A DNA stretch of 64,000 nucleotides, from the NCBI GenBank assembly GCA_963930755.1, contig OZ005734.1, forward strand, positions 193,875,081 to 193,939,080, in the 5' to 3' direction. The DNA is from Eudasyphora cyanicolor. Its lineage: Eukaryota; Arthropoda; Insecta; Diptera; Muscidae. Shown here in pieces: positions 48,865 to 60,685 of the stretch (its first letter is position 1; every line of letters starts with the position of its first letter). The translations under genes were made by a program, and so were the position numbers. The notes below the pieces were generated by a model. The model ran no database searches, was not told the DNA's origin, and was given only the letters and a program-made list of their open reading frames with translations.

Positions 48865-49257
48865 CGTTTGGAAAAAATCAACTTTTTTCAATTTTTTAAC
48901 TACTCCTATTAAATCACTGTTTGTACGTTAAAGAGATATTTCCAACATTTGTGGCCATCATAATTACCTCCCAGCAAAAACTCTCATTACCAGGTGAAAT
49001 TCAAAAGAAATAATGACTTACTATTAAGCCACCCTTCAGATTATTTTTACATGGGCATGATATTGAAGGAAAGTACTTCCATGCAAGCATACGAAGAGCT
49101 AACAAATAACTACTTACCCCCACGCTTACGAAGATCCAACATATAAGTAGTTATTATTGTCATTTTAATAAGGGGCAGTAATGATTTTCATAACCATTTA
49201 CTTATCATATACATATAATTAAATACGACGGGACATATTTTTTACTCGGAATATTCC
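48865..49257. other. stretch with possible older MITE terminus
   Basis: CCAGCAAAAACTCTCATTAC at 48972 resembles the ends of the foldback element just to the right, followed by AATAATGACTTACTATTAAG. It may be a decayed sister copy. Nothing else recognised. Confidence 0.4.
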
Positions 49258-49648
49258 CATCAAAAACATGGTAAGTACATGTCATTGTACATTGCATTAG
49301 CATGTAAGACATGTCATTACCCTCTGCATTACATGTAGTCAACAAATAATGACTTACTTATATTAACATAGAAATGTATTTGTAAGTCAATTTAAGATGG
49401 GTATTGTAAAATATGCAACAACAACAGTTTTTATTAAAGAAAAGTTGATTTGATAAGAAGATAAAAATTGGCGTTGTCGCATATTTTACAATACCCGACT
49501 TAAAATAACTTATAAATATGTACATATTTATGTCAATATAAGTTAGTCATTATTTGTTGACTACATGTAATACAGAGGGTAATGATATGTCATTACCTGG
49601 TAATGCAAGTGGTAATGACATGTACTTAACAAGTTTTTGTTAGGTTTA
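49258..49648. mobile_element. foldback element with about 170-bp inverted arms
   Basis: The left arm includes AAGTACATGTCATT (49272), CATTACCCTCTGCATTACAT (49316), GTAGTCAACAAATAATGACT (49337) and GGTATTGTAAAATATGC (49401). The right arm contains the reverse complements in reverse order, from GCATATTTTACAATACC (49479) to AATGACATGTACTTAACAAG (49614). The loop between them is about 60 bp. Outer ends resemble CAAAAACNTG and its inverse. No coding capacity. Confidence 0.82.
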
Positions 49649-50435
49649 AACATATCGCGTACTCCAGCTCTATCGAGCTTATACTTCAATAAATGTTGTC
49701 AAAATACTAAAGTTAGCTTTAATTTTGGTAAAAAACATTGAAAGAAAAAACTTTTTAAATTGTGGTCTTATTTTTTCACGGCCGATCAGACTTTACAATA
49801 AAATAATAAAAATTTAATTATGCGAATTTTTCGATGTTTTTAAAAGGTTTTAATTAAAAAATTATTAACATTTACTAAGAAAAGTGAATTTTTCGCAATA
49901 TCTTGTAAGATATCTTTAAAAACGCTGATGGGATGAACAAATTATATTAGGAGCGGTTGAAGGCTACTTACTTATGGATTTTTAAAGCTATCCTAAACCA
50001 ATTCGGATAAATGGCTAGCGAGTTATGCTAAAATATGTGAAAGAGAAGTCCTATCCCACTAATAGTCCACCAAACTCTTAAAGGATGACCTAAGTTTCGT
50101 CTGAAGAAAAAATGGTTTTTGAAAAGAATGTCAAAAGTTTTTATTCGCAAAAAAATCAAAAAAATATATTTTTGTCACTTGTATTTTCTAAATACAATAG
50201 GTAATTAGTTATGTGGAAGGGAAAAAGGACTGCTTGACCAATATTCAACACCCTCCAACTTGGACAGTCCTTAACTGGTCTCGTTGAAATGTTGTGTTAT
50301 AACTTGGTACAAGTTTCATCCCGATCACAAGACATCGGTTTTACAAATTGAATAATTTGACATGATCGCATGATAGTAGACAGAACTACCAAAATTCGGT
50401 TGGCAAATAATTCGGTTGAGGCAACTAAACTGTAT
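49649..50435. other. unique AT-rich stretch
   Basis: About 790 bases with no recognised motif. Confidence 0.4.
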
Positions 50436-50837
50436 TCTGTGTGTATATATAAAATCCTTTGTAAGTTTGTTAGTAACGCATGATCTCCTAAACTATAAGA
50501 GATATGGGCAAAAAATTAAACAATAGGCTGATTTCGGGTCATCTGTGTTTTAAAATTATTTTCACAGTGATAAATGGCGGAGTGGTCAAGTTATTTGCAA
50601 AATTCGTATTTCCAGAGCGATATTGAGAGAAATTTAAAATGTAGATGTGGGTCGACTTGAAAAGAGTTTGTCTTTATGACTCTACCCGGTAGGTGAACCT
50701 ATGTATGTCCAAAATTCATTTTTATTGCGATTTTTCTAAAACTTAAAATGTCTGCATTTTGAATGAAATAACCATGAATATAAAACCAATAATAAATAAC
50801 AGAACGGGCAGGTCAACGTTTGCTGGTATCAGCTAGT
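50436..50837 (+). mobile_element. possible non-autonomous Helitron
   Basis: The left end TCTGTGTGTATATATAAAAT and the right end GGGCAGGTCAACGTTTGCTG...CAGCTAGT, followed by T, resemble arthropod Helitron ends (5' TC, 3' CTAGT). The 402-bp body has no long frame. I do not see a strong terminal hairpin, and the 5' flanking base is T rather than A, so this is tentative. Confidence 0.4.
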
Positions 50838-50846
50838 TTATTAATA

Positions 50847-52091
50847 AAACCAGTAAGGAAAGGCAGAAAGTCGGGCGGGGCCGACTATATAATACCCTAC
50901 ACCTCCCTAACAATGCGATAAGGGTCATTGCCATAATAATTTGGAATAATTGGTAAATGAGTTGAAACATATTATCTAATTCTGAAACGATTATCGCTAA
51001 ATTAAGCAATATTCGTTCCTAAATTGAGAAACATATTTCTGGAAAATTTTAATGATCGGAAGTAAAATACAACTTCTATAGCGGTTTGATACCAAATCAG
51101 GAGGAACATATATATGGAGATTTAATATAAATCTGAACCGATCTTCCCTGAATACTCATTCATATAAAAAGACCTCCTTCTGTCGAATTTCGTACTGATC
51201 GGATATAAAATACAGTCTCTACAGCGCTTACATGTCAAATCGGGGGTAACATATATATGGGAGCTATATCTAAATCTGAACCGATTTTCTCCGACCTCCG
51301 CTTACAGGTCAAATCGGGGGTAACATATATATGGGTGTTATATCTAAATCTAAACCGAGTTTCTCCGAATTTGGCACTATTCCTTCATGTAGAAAGAAAC
51401 CTCTTTTTGCCGACTTTCGCACTGATCAGAGAACATTTTTACAGCGCTCACATGTCAAATCGGGGGTAACGTATATATGGGGGCTATATCTTAATCTGAA
51501 CCGATTTCTTCCAAATTTAAAAGTGTTCATTCATATAATAGGAAACCTCTTTCAGACGAATTTCATACTGATGTGATATAAAATACAGTTTTTACAGCGC
51601 TTACATGTGAAATCGGGGGTAAGATATATAAGGGGGCTATATCTAAATCCGAACCGATTTTCTCCGAATTTGGCAGTATTCCTTCATGTAATAAGAAACC
51701 TCTTTCTGCCGAATTTCGCACTGATCGGATATAAAATACAGTTTGTACAGCGCTTACATGTCAAATCGGGGGTAACGTATATATGGGGGCTATATCTAAA
51801 TCTGAACCGATTTCCTCCAAATTTAACAGTGTTCATTCATATAATAAGAAACCTCTTTCTGCCGAATTTCATACTGATCGGATATAAAATAAAGTTTTTA
51901 CAGCGTTTACATGTCTAATCGGGGCTAACATATATATGGGGGCTATATCTAAATCTGAACCGATTTTAACCAAATTCAATAGGGATCGTCCTTGGGCCAA
52001 AAAAAAGATATGTGTAAAGTTTCGTCGAGATCGGACCATAATTGCGACCTGTACTTTGATTACAAGAATACATGCACAGACGGACAGACAG

Positions 52092-52129
<38 letters not shown>

Positions 52130-52277
52130 GGACAGACGGACATAGCTAAATCAACTCAGAAAGTGATTCTAAGTCGATCGGTATAATAAACGATGGGTCT
52201 ATTTCTTCTCCTTTTGGGTGTTACAAACAAATGCACAAAGTTATAATACCCTGTACCACAGTGTGGTGTAGGGTATA
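50847..52277 (-). mobile_element. dispersed element B, minus-strand copy
   Basis: An inverse match to 47690-48864 along its whole length, beginning AAACCAGTAAGGAAAGGCAG and ending GTGTGGTGTAGGGTAT. The tandem region is longer: CAAATCGGGGGTAAC-type markers at 51237, 51310, 51456, 51609, 51762 and 51915 show mostly 153-bp steps with a shortened 73-bp unit. The GACA/GACG tract at 52078-52140 is the complement of (GTCY)n. Shadow frames such as 51607-51918 are products of the repeat period. Confidence 0.87.
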
Positions 52278-52316
52278 ATTAAGCTGCTAGCCCTGCACAC
52301 ACTCGATATTTATGTA

Positions 52317-52548
52317 AAAGGTGGCGCAAAAGTAATCCTCCTATCAGAAAATGCTACAAATTTTGCGATTGGCCCCTAATGCCTAATGTTGACATTTGTG
52401 TAGTAAACACATGCGAAATACACGTTAATAAACAATGTTACGCTACACTGCTCCAGAACGCGGAATATTGCTGACTATTTATTTGACCAATAATCGGTCG
52501 GTGACTTTGGCACAAAAAACATCGAAAGGTTACTTTTGCGCCACCTTG
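52317..52548. mobile_element. mariner-derived MITE, 232 bp
   Basis: TIRs read AAGGTGGCGCAAAAGTAAT (left, 52318) and the inverse of AAGGTTACTTTTGCGCCACCTT at the right, flanked by TA at 52315-52316 and 52549-52550. The body retains the start of a transposase frame, MLRYTAPERGILLTIYLTNN from 52437, followed directly by the 3' end. This is an internal-deletion derivative that would rely on a full-length relative. Confidence 0.85.
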
Positions 52549-52550
52549 TA

Positions 52551-54239
52551 TATATGTCTATGTATTTATATTAATCGATTTTAAACGTCTCTTTGTTGCT
52601 TTAACCAATATGCCAGACTTATTAATCTACCCTCGTATGTTATGATTTATTTTCAGCTTTAACCAACATATGTATGCATGTATGTACATATATACTAACG
52701 TATGTACACGAAGCTCTTAGCCGAATTCTACCGGTTTTTTATGTGTAAAACGGCGTACATGTAATACCCCGCCAGGTATTTTTGAAAAATTTTCCATTGA
52801 CCGGTATTTGGATTCGGTATGCGTCGTTCGTAAGCATCGTCCAGAGTGGAGCAGAGCAGGCCAACAAAAATAAACCAAGCCAATGACGATGGATGGCGAT
52901 GATAATGCCGGTTTTCTGGCATTCACCATAATAATGTGACGATGGTGACGTTTAGTTATTATGTCTCATCGCCGTCGCCGTCGTCGTCGTCATCAACATC
53001 AACACCATAATGAAGTTCAGTGAAATAATGACGTTGTTATAGATAATAATGACATTATGGCCGACACTGATGATGAAGTTGAATTTGATATTGTCCCCCC
53101 CATTCCCCACTCCACCCCGCAGTTGGTATCGTTTTTTTTTTCAAACAATTTTTCTGAGTGGACTTTTAACATTGATTGGCTCCAGAGTCTTCAGTCAATA
53201 CATATCGTATCGTATCGAATTTACTCGCCACGTTTTCGGTCTGGTCAAATAATGTTGCTGCTGCTGCAGTTGTTGTTGTTGCTGCTGCTGTTGTTCAGAT
53301 ATGATATTGAAAAAAGCAGTACAAAAACAACAAAAAATAAACATACATAAATATTTTTAAGTTGAGTTTTGTGTACAATATACATACGAGTATATGACAT
53401 TTTCACTTCGATTTTTATTTTCGATTTGTTTCAATAAAGTGTCTCATATTTTTTTAATTATCCCATTGTCATGCAGATTTGTTGATATTCTGTATTTTTT
53501 TACAGTTGGGGACCCATTCGAATTCCCAGCCATAGAGGAGTTGATTTAATTTATTATATACATACATATGTATGTATTTGTAAATATTTAGTTTTAATTA
53601 ATCCAATTAATGTGATATAAATCAACATTTTTTATTGTAAAATAATACAAACTCATGGTCAAAATAATTAATATGTCATGTATATACATATATTCATATG
53701 TAAATTAATTAGCGATCAGAATCAAAATAGAACAGAATAGTTGCATATTTTTCTCATGAACGCAGCAACTAATACGTTGAAATTTAGATGTTTCCTGCAA
53801 AATGTCATCACGAAAAATCTTAATTATATCAATGTTTTTTATTTTACCTAGCTCACGTAAATGACGTCTACGAATTATGTCGAACAAACGCTGTTCAGAA
53901 TGTCGACTTTTACAAGAGAAATTTTGTTCAGCTCAAAAAAAACAGGATTTAAGGGTTCAGTAATGAAAAGTATAAGATTTTCTTAGACCCTACCTTTGAA
54001 CCGATTTGATTGATTTAATTGTGTCCAAAGTTGGCCGAGGTTAACCTCAAACAAGTTCGCTAACTCCCAGCAGCGACGATTTATTTCTCACGAGCTTTAG
54101 CATCTCTGCGTGCCGCCCAATAGGACATGCAATTCCCTTCAAATTTTAGTATCGTGGTCAAAAATTACGAAAACAAATATATTTCCAAATAATATCTGAA
54201 GGAAATTAATTTGAAAAAAAGTTAAAGCGTTTTAGCATC
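52551..54239. other. unique stretch with trinucleotide tracts
   Basis: CGTCGCCGTCGTCGTCGTCAT at 52975-52995 and GCTGCTGCTGCAGTTGTTGT starting about 53259 are short trinucleotide tracts. The frame at 53057-53350 is low complexity (poly-Leu from CTG/TTG). No gene or exon recognised. Confidence 0.5.
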
Positions 54240-54545
54240 TCATCTCAATGGAAATAACTAAAGTCAGTGATTCGGTATGTTGTCAGCTCCTTATTTACCA
54301 TCTGCCATCTGACTCCGGAAGACTATTTGTGGGGAGCCGTTAAGGATAAGTGCTATGCCAACCATTCAGATACCATTCACGGCTTGAAACACGAAATTGC
54401 AGCCATAGAGGGGTCGACACAGAATGGGCTACTGCAAGGCCAGCCGTGGCAGCCATATGAATGAAGTGGTGTTCCATCATTAACTGGAATGTTGAGGCAT
54501 TTAAATAAAGGCAGTATCATCGAAAAATACTTTTCCGTCTTTTTT
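54240..54545 (+). pseudogene. mariner-superfamily transposase C-terminus
   Basis: The frame 54267-54464 gives LTPEDYLWGAVKDKCYANHS, then DTIHGLKHEIAAIEG. The usual C-terminal block is present, but shifted in frame, as the sequence encoding YCKASRGSHMNE near 54431-54470. The third catalytic residue lies in the LTPEDY block, where D is expected just after E. An internal gap removes the IRPKTIVNVLKNWVDR-like segment present in the copy at 38971-39319. Dead fragment. Confidence 0.82.
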
Positions 54546-54859
54546 TAAAAGAATTTTAAAACGCAACTTTAACGTGAGATACCCTTTAGTAACTTCCAGT
54601 CATATCTGGTAATGCACCAGAGCTTAGTTTGTCGGAAGCCCTGAATTCTCCAGAATTGTTCAGTTTTTTTTTTTCTAAAATTTAAGATAAATGTAAATTT
54701 TAAGGAACTGGGAAAAAATAGCTCAAAATATATGTCCAAAAATTAGGATAAATGTTAATTTTCCAACGATCAATAGAGATGATCTTCGGAAATTATGAGT
54801 TATAATGTCCTTTTGATATTCATGAAATTTTGTGAATAGTATTTTATTCGTTCAAATAA
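54546..54859. other. unique AT-rich stretch
   Basis: About 310 bases, nothing recognised. Confidence 0.4.
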
Positions 54860-55420
54860 CATCAGTGCGAATATGGTCAATATCGGTTCAGACTTAGGTA
54901 TACTCATATATATATATATGTATGACCATTCCGATTTGTCATCTATGCGTTAATTTCTGTTAAATTTGAAGATATTCGGGTATTTAAATGTTTAGATTCT
55001 TTCGATTTGCTCTGAAAGCACCATATAAGGTTTAGTTTATATCCCATCAATACGAAATCTGGCAGAAAGAAGTTCTTGATATAGCACTAAACACTACCAA
55101 GTATGAAGAAAATCTGTTCAAAATTAGATTTATCCCTCAAATATATACTTTTGTTTCTTCCGATTCTGATTAAAGTTCTATAGAAGCTTTATTTCTTATC
55201 CGATCAATATGAAATTCAACAGAGGAAAGTTTTTTGGGGAAGAAACGAACTAAGGAAAGGTTGAAGAAAATAACGCTATAACAGTTTTATTTTACATCTG
55301 ATCATTATTAAATTTGAAAGAGAGGATTTCCTAAATTCAAAAATGAAGACCTCAAAATTTAAGAAAATAGGTTCACATTTACTTAGATATAAGTTTATAA
55401 CCATTTAAAATTAGCTCTTT
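54860..55420. repeat. diverged relatives of the element B tandem units
   Basis: Blocks such as AATATCGGTTCAGACTTAGG (54890), ATACGAAATCTGGCAGAAAG (55050), ATCAATATGAAATTCAACAG (55204) and ATTATTAAATTTGAAAGAGA (55305) repeat the order seen in the 153-bp units of element B, with much divergence. They mark an old, decayed copy without recognisable ends. Confidence 0.6.
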
Positions 55421-55527
55421 TATCCATGATCGATCAGACTTTAGTATAAAATATTAAAAATGTAATAATTGCGCATTTTAATAAAACAATTGCATTTCCT
55501 CGAGCTATGCTAAAATATTTGGTTCAA

Positions 55528-55725
55528 TGAGCGCCCAAGTAGGTGAGTTGGTAGCGTGTTCGCCTATGAGTTTGGAGGTCGTGGCTTCGATTCCCACCAG
55601 ATTCTCTGGTCTGTCGCTGCAAACTCTAGCCACATGGTCTTTGTAACCCGGCTTTTCCTTGGACCATACAATTAGAATATAAATATACTTTGTATTGTAA
55701 TTCATATAAATAAATATGTGGTTCA
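55528..55725 (+). mobile_element. tRNA-derived SINE
   Basis: A polymerase III A box (TAGGTGAGTTGG at 55540) and B box (GGCTTCGATTCC at 55583) are spaced as in a tRNA. The tRNA-like head ends CCCACC, followed by an unrelated body and an AT-rich tail (ATATAAATATAC...AATAAATATG). No intact cloverleaf can be drawn. The end coordinate is approximate. Confidence 0.6.
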
Positions 55726-55949
55726 ACGTCTCAATTTCTGTTACGGTTAATTCAAAGAAACCGTCTTTTAGACTCAGAACTGTATTATCTCATATACCCA
55801 AGTCGACTGCAAAACCCTGCGCTACAACAAAAAACATTTTTTTGTTGGGCTATCATACACTTCTTCTTTATAATGAAATTAACATCTGATGATTTCCCTT
55901 AAAAAATACTCTTTTTTAAAATATTAAAATGAAGCCTCCTAAACCATCT
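55726..55949. other. short unique stretch
   Basis: Nothing recognised. Confidence 0.35.
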
Positions 55950-56345
55950 ACACCTACATACGGATGGTTCGAAGCTTAATGATATGGTTAGTTTCTGAGT
56001 ACACTTTAAATAACTTAGTCTTCATATAGCTCACAGACTACCGGGTACCTGCAGTGTCTATCAAGCCGAAATAAAGTTAATATGGGAAGTCGCCAAGTTG
56101 CTGAGTCGCAACATGATGACCAACACTGACCTTGTCATTTACTCGGACGGCCAGGCTGCCATCAATTCTTTGGAGGCCACATACCTTAATTCACAAACAA
56201 ACCCTCGACTGCCGCAGATCTCTTAAAGAGATGGCTGAATAGTACACCTCATATGGGTACCAGGGCATAGGGATATCCCATGGAACTGCAAAACCGATGA
56301 TCTTGCTAGGAAAGGAGCGACATTAAAAATTCTCGAAGAATTTAC
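55950..56345 (+). pseudogene. non-LTR RNase H domain relic
   Basis: In shifting frames on the plus strand: a YTYIRMVRS block near 55957 stands for YTDGS, HRLPGTCSVYQAEIKLIWE near 56031 includes the catalytic glutamate, NTDLVIYSDGQAAINSLE near 56132 holds the second aspartate, and WVPGHRDIPWNCKTDDLARK near 56257 holds the HRD-type end. Every usual RNase H block is present but at least three frameshifts separate them. It ends about 56345 without the zinc-binding tail. Confidence 0.82.
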
Positions 56346-57184
56346 ATATCGACAGTTTATATTCAATATCCTCTATCTTAAAAAACACAATTGTTCAGTA
56401 GAGCCAAAAAACCGTTTATATCCCTAATTTTAAAGAAAATTAAAATTGTTTGTTCTACAATGTTTATTACACCTAACTACGTGAACTACAAAATAATATT
56501 TTTTTTTATATTTGCACCACGAGCCATTATATGGAACATAGAGGGTATTGCTATTCAAAAATTCGTCATGTATAAAAAAAGATAGAGGGTTTTGCGTAGT
56601 TAAAAAAAATATTATTTATGAATTCCACAATTTTTTTTTAATATATAATTATACATATTACAATAAAAATAATAAATAATAATAACAATGAATTAATGAT
56701 TAATTTTTTATTTAAGTATTATCTATTTCTTGGGGTTCATTTTTGAATCCATTTTAAAATTGTCATAGAAAAAATGGTATTCTTGTGAAATCACAGGTTA
56801 GATATAAAAATAGTCATAATTTGAAAACTAAAGCTTCGACCAAAAAAATTTAACCAAATTCGGGTTTAGCATACTCTTTTCACCAAAGAACCATCTTTTT
56901 GAACAAAAAAAAAACAACAACAAAAAATAGTCCCAAATTATATGAAGAGATAGAGGGTATTTATTGCATTCAGAAAAAATAAGTGTGTAAGATAGAGAAA
57001 TTACAAAAATGACCATAAAATCTCAATTTTTGTTTTTTTTTTATTTCCAAATTAGTACCATAGATGCGCCTTATTTAACCACATTTTTTAACATAAAAAT
57101 CTCATTTTTGCAAAAATTGAAGATAGAGGGTTTTGAATATAAGCTCTCGATATATTGTTGCGACACTGTGCCCACATGCAAGTT
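56346..57184. other. unique very AT-rich stretch
   Basis: About 840 bases. GATAGAGGGT(A/T)TT recurs at about 56581, 56950 and 57122 (also AACATAGAGGGTATTG at about 56536), a weak dispersed motif. No gene recognised. Confidence 0.45.
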
Positions 57185-57625
57185 TTGGCTTAGGAAAAAG
57201 GCAGTTCAATGAGAGATATATAGAAATCGGCACTTGTAGGATAGCAAAACAAATCTGTCTCTGATCCTGTCTCCTTTTGGCTGTCTTCGTTTGTGTAAGT
57301 TTTGACGAGACACTTCCTAATCGGCGAACGCGCCTGAAGGTTGGGAATTGACTTCTGTAGAAGCTGTGGAGATGAGGAACAAGTGAAGAGCCTTGATCAC
57401 CTGCTTTGCTACTGTCGCGCATTAAGTAAACGACGTCTGAAAATACTGGGTCCGGCCTTTCTAGGAAGTTTAACAGATCTTTCCGGTACCGATATTCGTA
57501 CTATTTTTAACTTTGTATATTAAACAGGTGGATTTCGATGACAGGCATCTGAGCCCGTGGTAACACTAGGAACCTAAATTGGTTTATGTGAGCTGGTAAA
57601 AACGGCTGCTACGCTAACCTTAACC
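57185..57625 (+). pseudogene. non-LTR C-terminal zinc-binding domain relic
   Basis: The best preserved C-terminal copy. The open frame 57341-57523 gives DFCRSCGDEEQVKSLDHLLC then YCRALSKRR, with the spacing Cys-x2-Cys-x10-His-x4-Cys, followed by LGSLTDLSGTDIRTIFNFVY and a stop. Upstream RDTS/SANAPEG-type sequence (about 57305) is out of frame. The 3' tail TATGTGAGCTGGT (57577) and a CTAACCTTAACC end match other copies. Confidence 0.85.
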
Positions 57626-60270
57626 TCTTATTGAAAGACCCGTTATAAAAAACAAAATAACAAAAATCTGCAAGAGCTTAAAGTAGCTGTATAGTTGTAA
57701 TTCTGGGAATACTAGGCACATCTTTGAACGAGTGTGCGTCGCTGAATTCACATCCGAGATCTTATCTGCTACACCGCTCCATGTTTTAGAATTGAGTTAA
57801 GATAAATATTTGAAAATTATATTTGGGGTTATATTTTACGAGTTATGATTTTTAGAATGAATCTATTTTCCTAAAACGATTAATCGGTCCCAAATTATCA
57901 GAACAGCCAAAGCTATTATCAACACTGCTCAGTTTGGTTTGAAATTTCATCACGAATAAACAGAGGAAGGGGGCACCGTTACATCCATTCACTGTTTATG
58001 GGCAATAAGAACCTTTGGTCCTTTCATCTTCAAACATGAGAACGTCAAGCGCTTTAAACCGTGTTTGGCGATTATTTCGTGCCCTAATTTATTAAGCATT
58101 TTTAAAATATTTCTTCAATAATATAGTTATATTGCATAAGCTAAAGAAGTCTATACAATTTATATAAGACATCCTCCTCCAAAAATATTTAGATATAACT
58201 CGATTTACCATATCAATTAATTTCGATAAAAAAATCTATAGAAAATTTACTAGGTCAGTACTATATCCAATTAGTGTCGATAGATGATGACCGATAACAA
58301 CAATCTATTGATCAGTTTAATTAATTTATCGAGATAAAAGTGGTCAATTTACGACATGTGGCTTTAGTCTAAATATCGATAACACATAGGTACATACATA
58401 TCGCTCACTCACTTCAAGAGTGTCATAACTCAAAATTGAAAATTGTCAGGATGTGTAACTTTAAGTCCGTATAAAAAAAATAAATAACATGAAATAATGC
58501 GTTTCAAAAAGGAGGAATAATCCGAAATAGGATTGTTAACTTATAAACTATATTTCGTTCAGATTTATTTATGGATATTTGCAAAATTAGCATTTAATTT
58601 TGTTTTTGTGTTATGACAGTCTTGAAGTGAGTGAGCAATATGTATTTATGTTATTACATACACAGCTTCAATATTAATCGATATATCTACATACATCTCA
58701 TTTTGAAAGCAGATTTAATTCAATGACCTCTGACTGTAATAATGTTTGCTTTTGTTTTTATTCTTACGATAGCGGGATATAGGCATCTATATTACAGTGT
58801 CGTCGATGATCCCAATGTAATGGCCACATGCTGCTTGTTTGCGGTAATGGTGTTATGTATAAACAAACAAACACAAATACCAATGATATCCGCATTCACA
58901 TGTGTGTGTGAGTGTGAGTGTGTCTGAATGTTTGCAATTGTTTGTTTTTATTATGGTTTATCGTTTATGGTTTGTTTTTTTTGTTTGCTTATGCCTAAGT
59001 TTGGTTGTCTGTCTCTGTCAATGTTTGTTTGTTTACATTTATTGCCGTTATTGTTTTGTTTTGTTTTTGTCCTCTTCTTCAAATCTCCACTTTGAGAACG
59101 AACCACTTGTCCGTCTGTCCGTCCGTCCGCTTTGTCCCCCTTTTCTTTTGCGCGCCAATGAGGTTAGTTGTTTTCTGTTTTCGTTTTACATTGTTGAAAA
59201 GTTGTTTATTTACTCTTCGTAAGTAGGTATTTGTTGATTTTGGTTTTTTCTCTCTCTCACTCCGTTAGCCGTTAGCGCCGACGGACATACGAACATACAT
59301 ACTTGTTGATGTGCAAAACTCAAACAAACATTTCAAACAAAGACCTCCGAATTCAAGTTCAGGGTCATTTGTGCATCTCATATTTCTCACATTCTCTTCT
59401 AAGTCATGGGCTGGAGTCTCTGTCTCGGCGGGCTTTTCGAGGTAGTCGAAAAGGGAATTTGATAATTAAGTCAATCACATTATAATAGGTTATTACTCTT
59501 TTCAATTAAATTCTAACAAAATTGTCTTCATTGGTAATTAACAATGACGTAGAGGTTCTTTTTTTTAGGAATAACTGTGGGGTTATCGAACCCCAATTTA
59601 ATAATATTCAATTAAAAAGCTTAATTTTTTTGCAAAATTCTACTCCTATAAGTCACTACAAATATATAGCCCTTTTACTGCATAAAGTGATCAAGTCGAT
59701 AAGTGTTTTTCGATAAATTTTGTTAACGGGACAAATCTTTACACAATCTTCTTTTGATTTATAGAGGAGGGAGGACATACTTATATTGTACAAATTGGTA
59801 ATGAAGAAAATTAACAAAAATTTCAATAAACCTGTAAAACTTCGAATTGAAATTTCGATACCATTTTTATCGATATGTATAAGATGGTGAACGAAACAAC
59901 AATAATAAATATTTTGATAAAAACCATGAAAAAAAGGTTCATAAAATAAAACAATGGTACCAAAGACGACCTTTGTATTTAAAATAAGTAAATTTTGTAC
60001 TTCAAATATAGAAAATTTCATTAATATTACTTAAAATTTCTTAATTTTAAGTACAAAACGAACTAATATCAAAGATTAAGACGTCTTTGGTACCAATCTT
60101 TATTTTAAGAAAACAATTTATTCTGTTCATGTATGTAACTTTGAATTGAAATTTCCATAAAAAAAATATAATAAAATAATAAAAATAGGTTAAGAAAAAA
60201 TTCTATATATTTCGATACACATTTTAAACTTTGAATTGATATTTCGAAAAAAAATCTTATCGAAGCTGAC
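57626..60270. other. unique AT-rich stretch left of the MITE
   Basis: About 2.6 kb. It includes a GTCCGTCTGTCCGTCCGTCCG tract at 59109, TG/TGAG tracts near 58902-58922, and several ATCGAT/TATCGA sites (58200-58690). The frames (58742-58927, 58902-59222, 59656-60021 minus) show no family motif. Confidence 0.45.
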
Positions 60271-60685
60271 TAAAGCTAAGTACACGATTGCCAGATCGGA
60301 CAATATTGTCAGAAAAATTGCGGAAAAATTCAACCCTATGAACGTACAACAGTACATACAATTTTTGTCTTGCAACGTTGGCAGAAAAGTCATTTTGAGG
60401 TAATTTGCAGATTGTTAGATGTGCGAAGTTTATGCATGTGACAACGGCGCCAATGTCAGAAAAACATTTTATTGGCAACACTGTCTATAAAATATTTTAA
60501 TTGGCAATCCTACATATAAATATTTACAAAATATATTGTAAATATATGAAATTGTAAGGTTTTCTTGCAATCGTCTGAACAGTCAATCACCTTTGCCTAA
60601 CAATCTGCCATATTCCATACATTTTCAGCACTATAACAGGGTTGATAACGTTGTCCGATCTGGCAATCGTATGTACTTAGCTTTA
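60271..60685. mobile_element. MITE, 415 bp, about 40-bp TIRs
   Basis: The left end TAAAGCTAAGTACACGATTG (60271), continuing CCAGATCGGACAA, is mirrored by TTGTCCGATCTGGCAATCGT followed by ATGTACTTAGCTTTA at the right end (to 60685). The arms differ by a 2-bp indel and a few bases. The body has no coding capacity. It lies about 360 bp downstream of the foxo exon on the transcribed strand. Flanks TGAC and GTTA do not give a clear target duplication. Confidence 0.82.

Noticed and set aside
51936..52186. Frames ending in Thr-Asp-Gly-Gln repeats
   Set aside because: Same effect from the microsatellite and tandem units of element B.
53057..53350. 97-codon frame with poly-Leu as a signal or membrane protein
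   Set aside because: The leucines come from a CTG/TTG trinucleotide tract and the rest has no recognisable domain.
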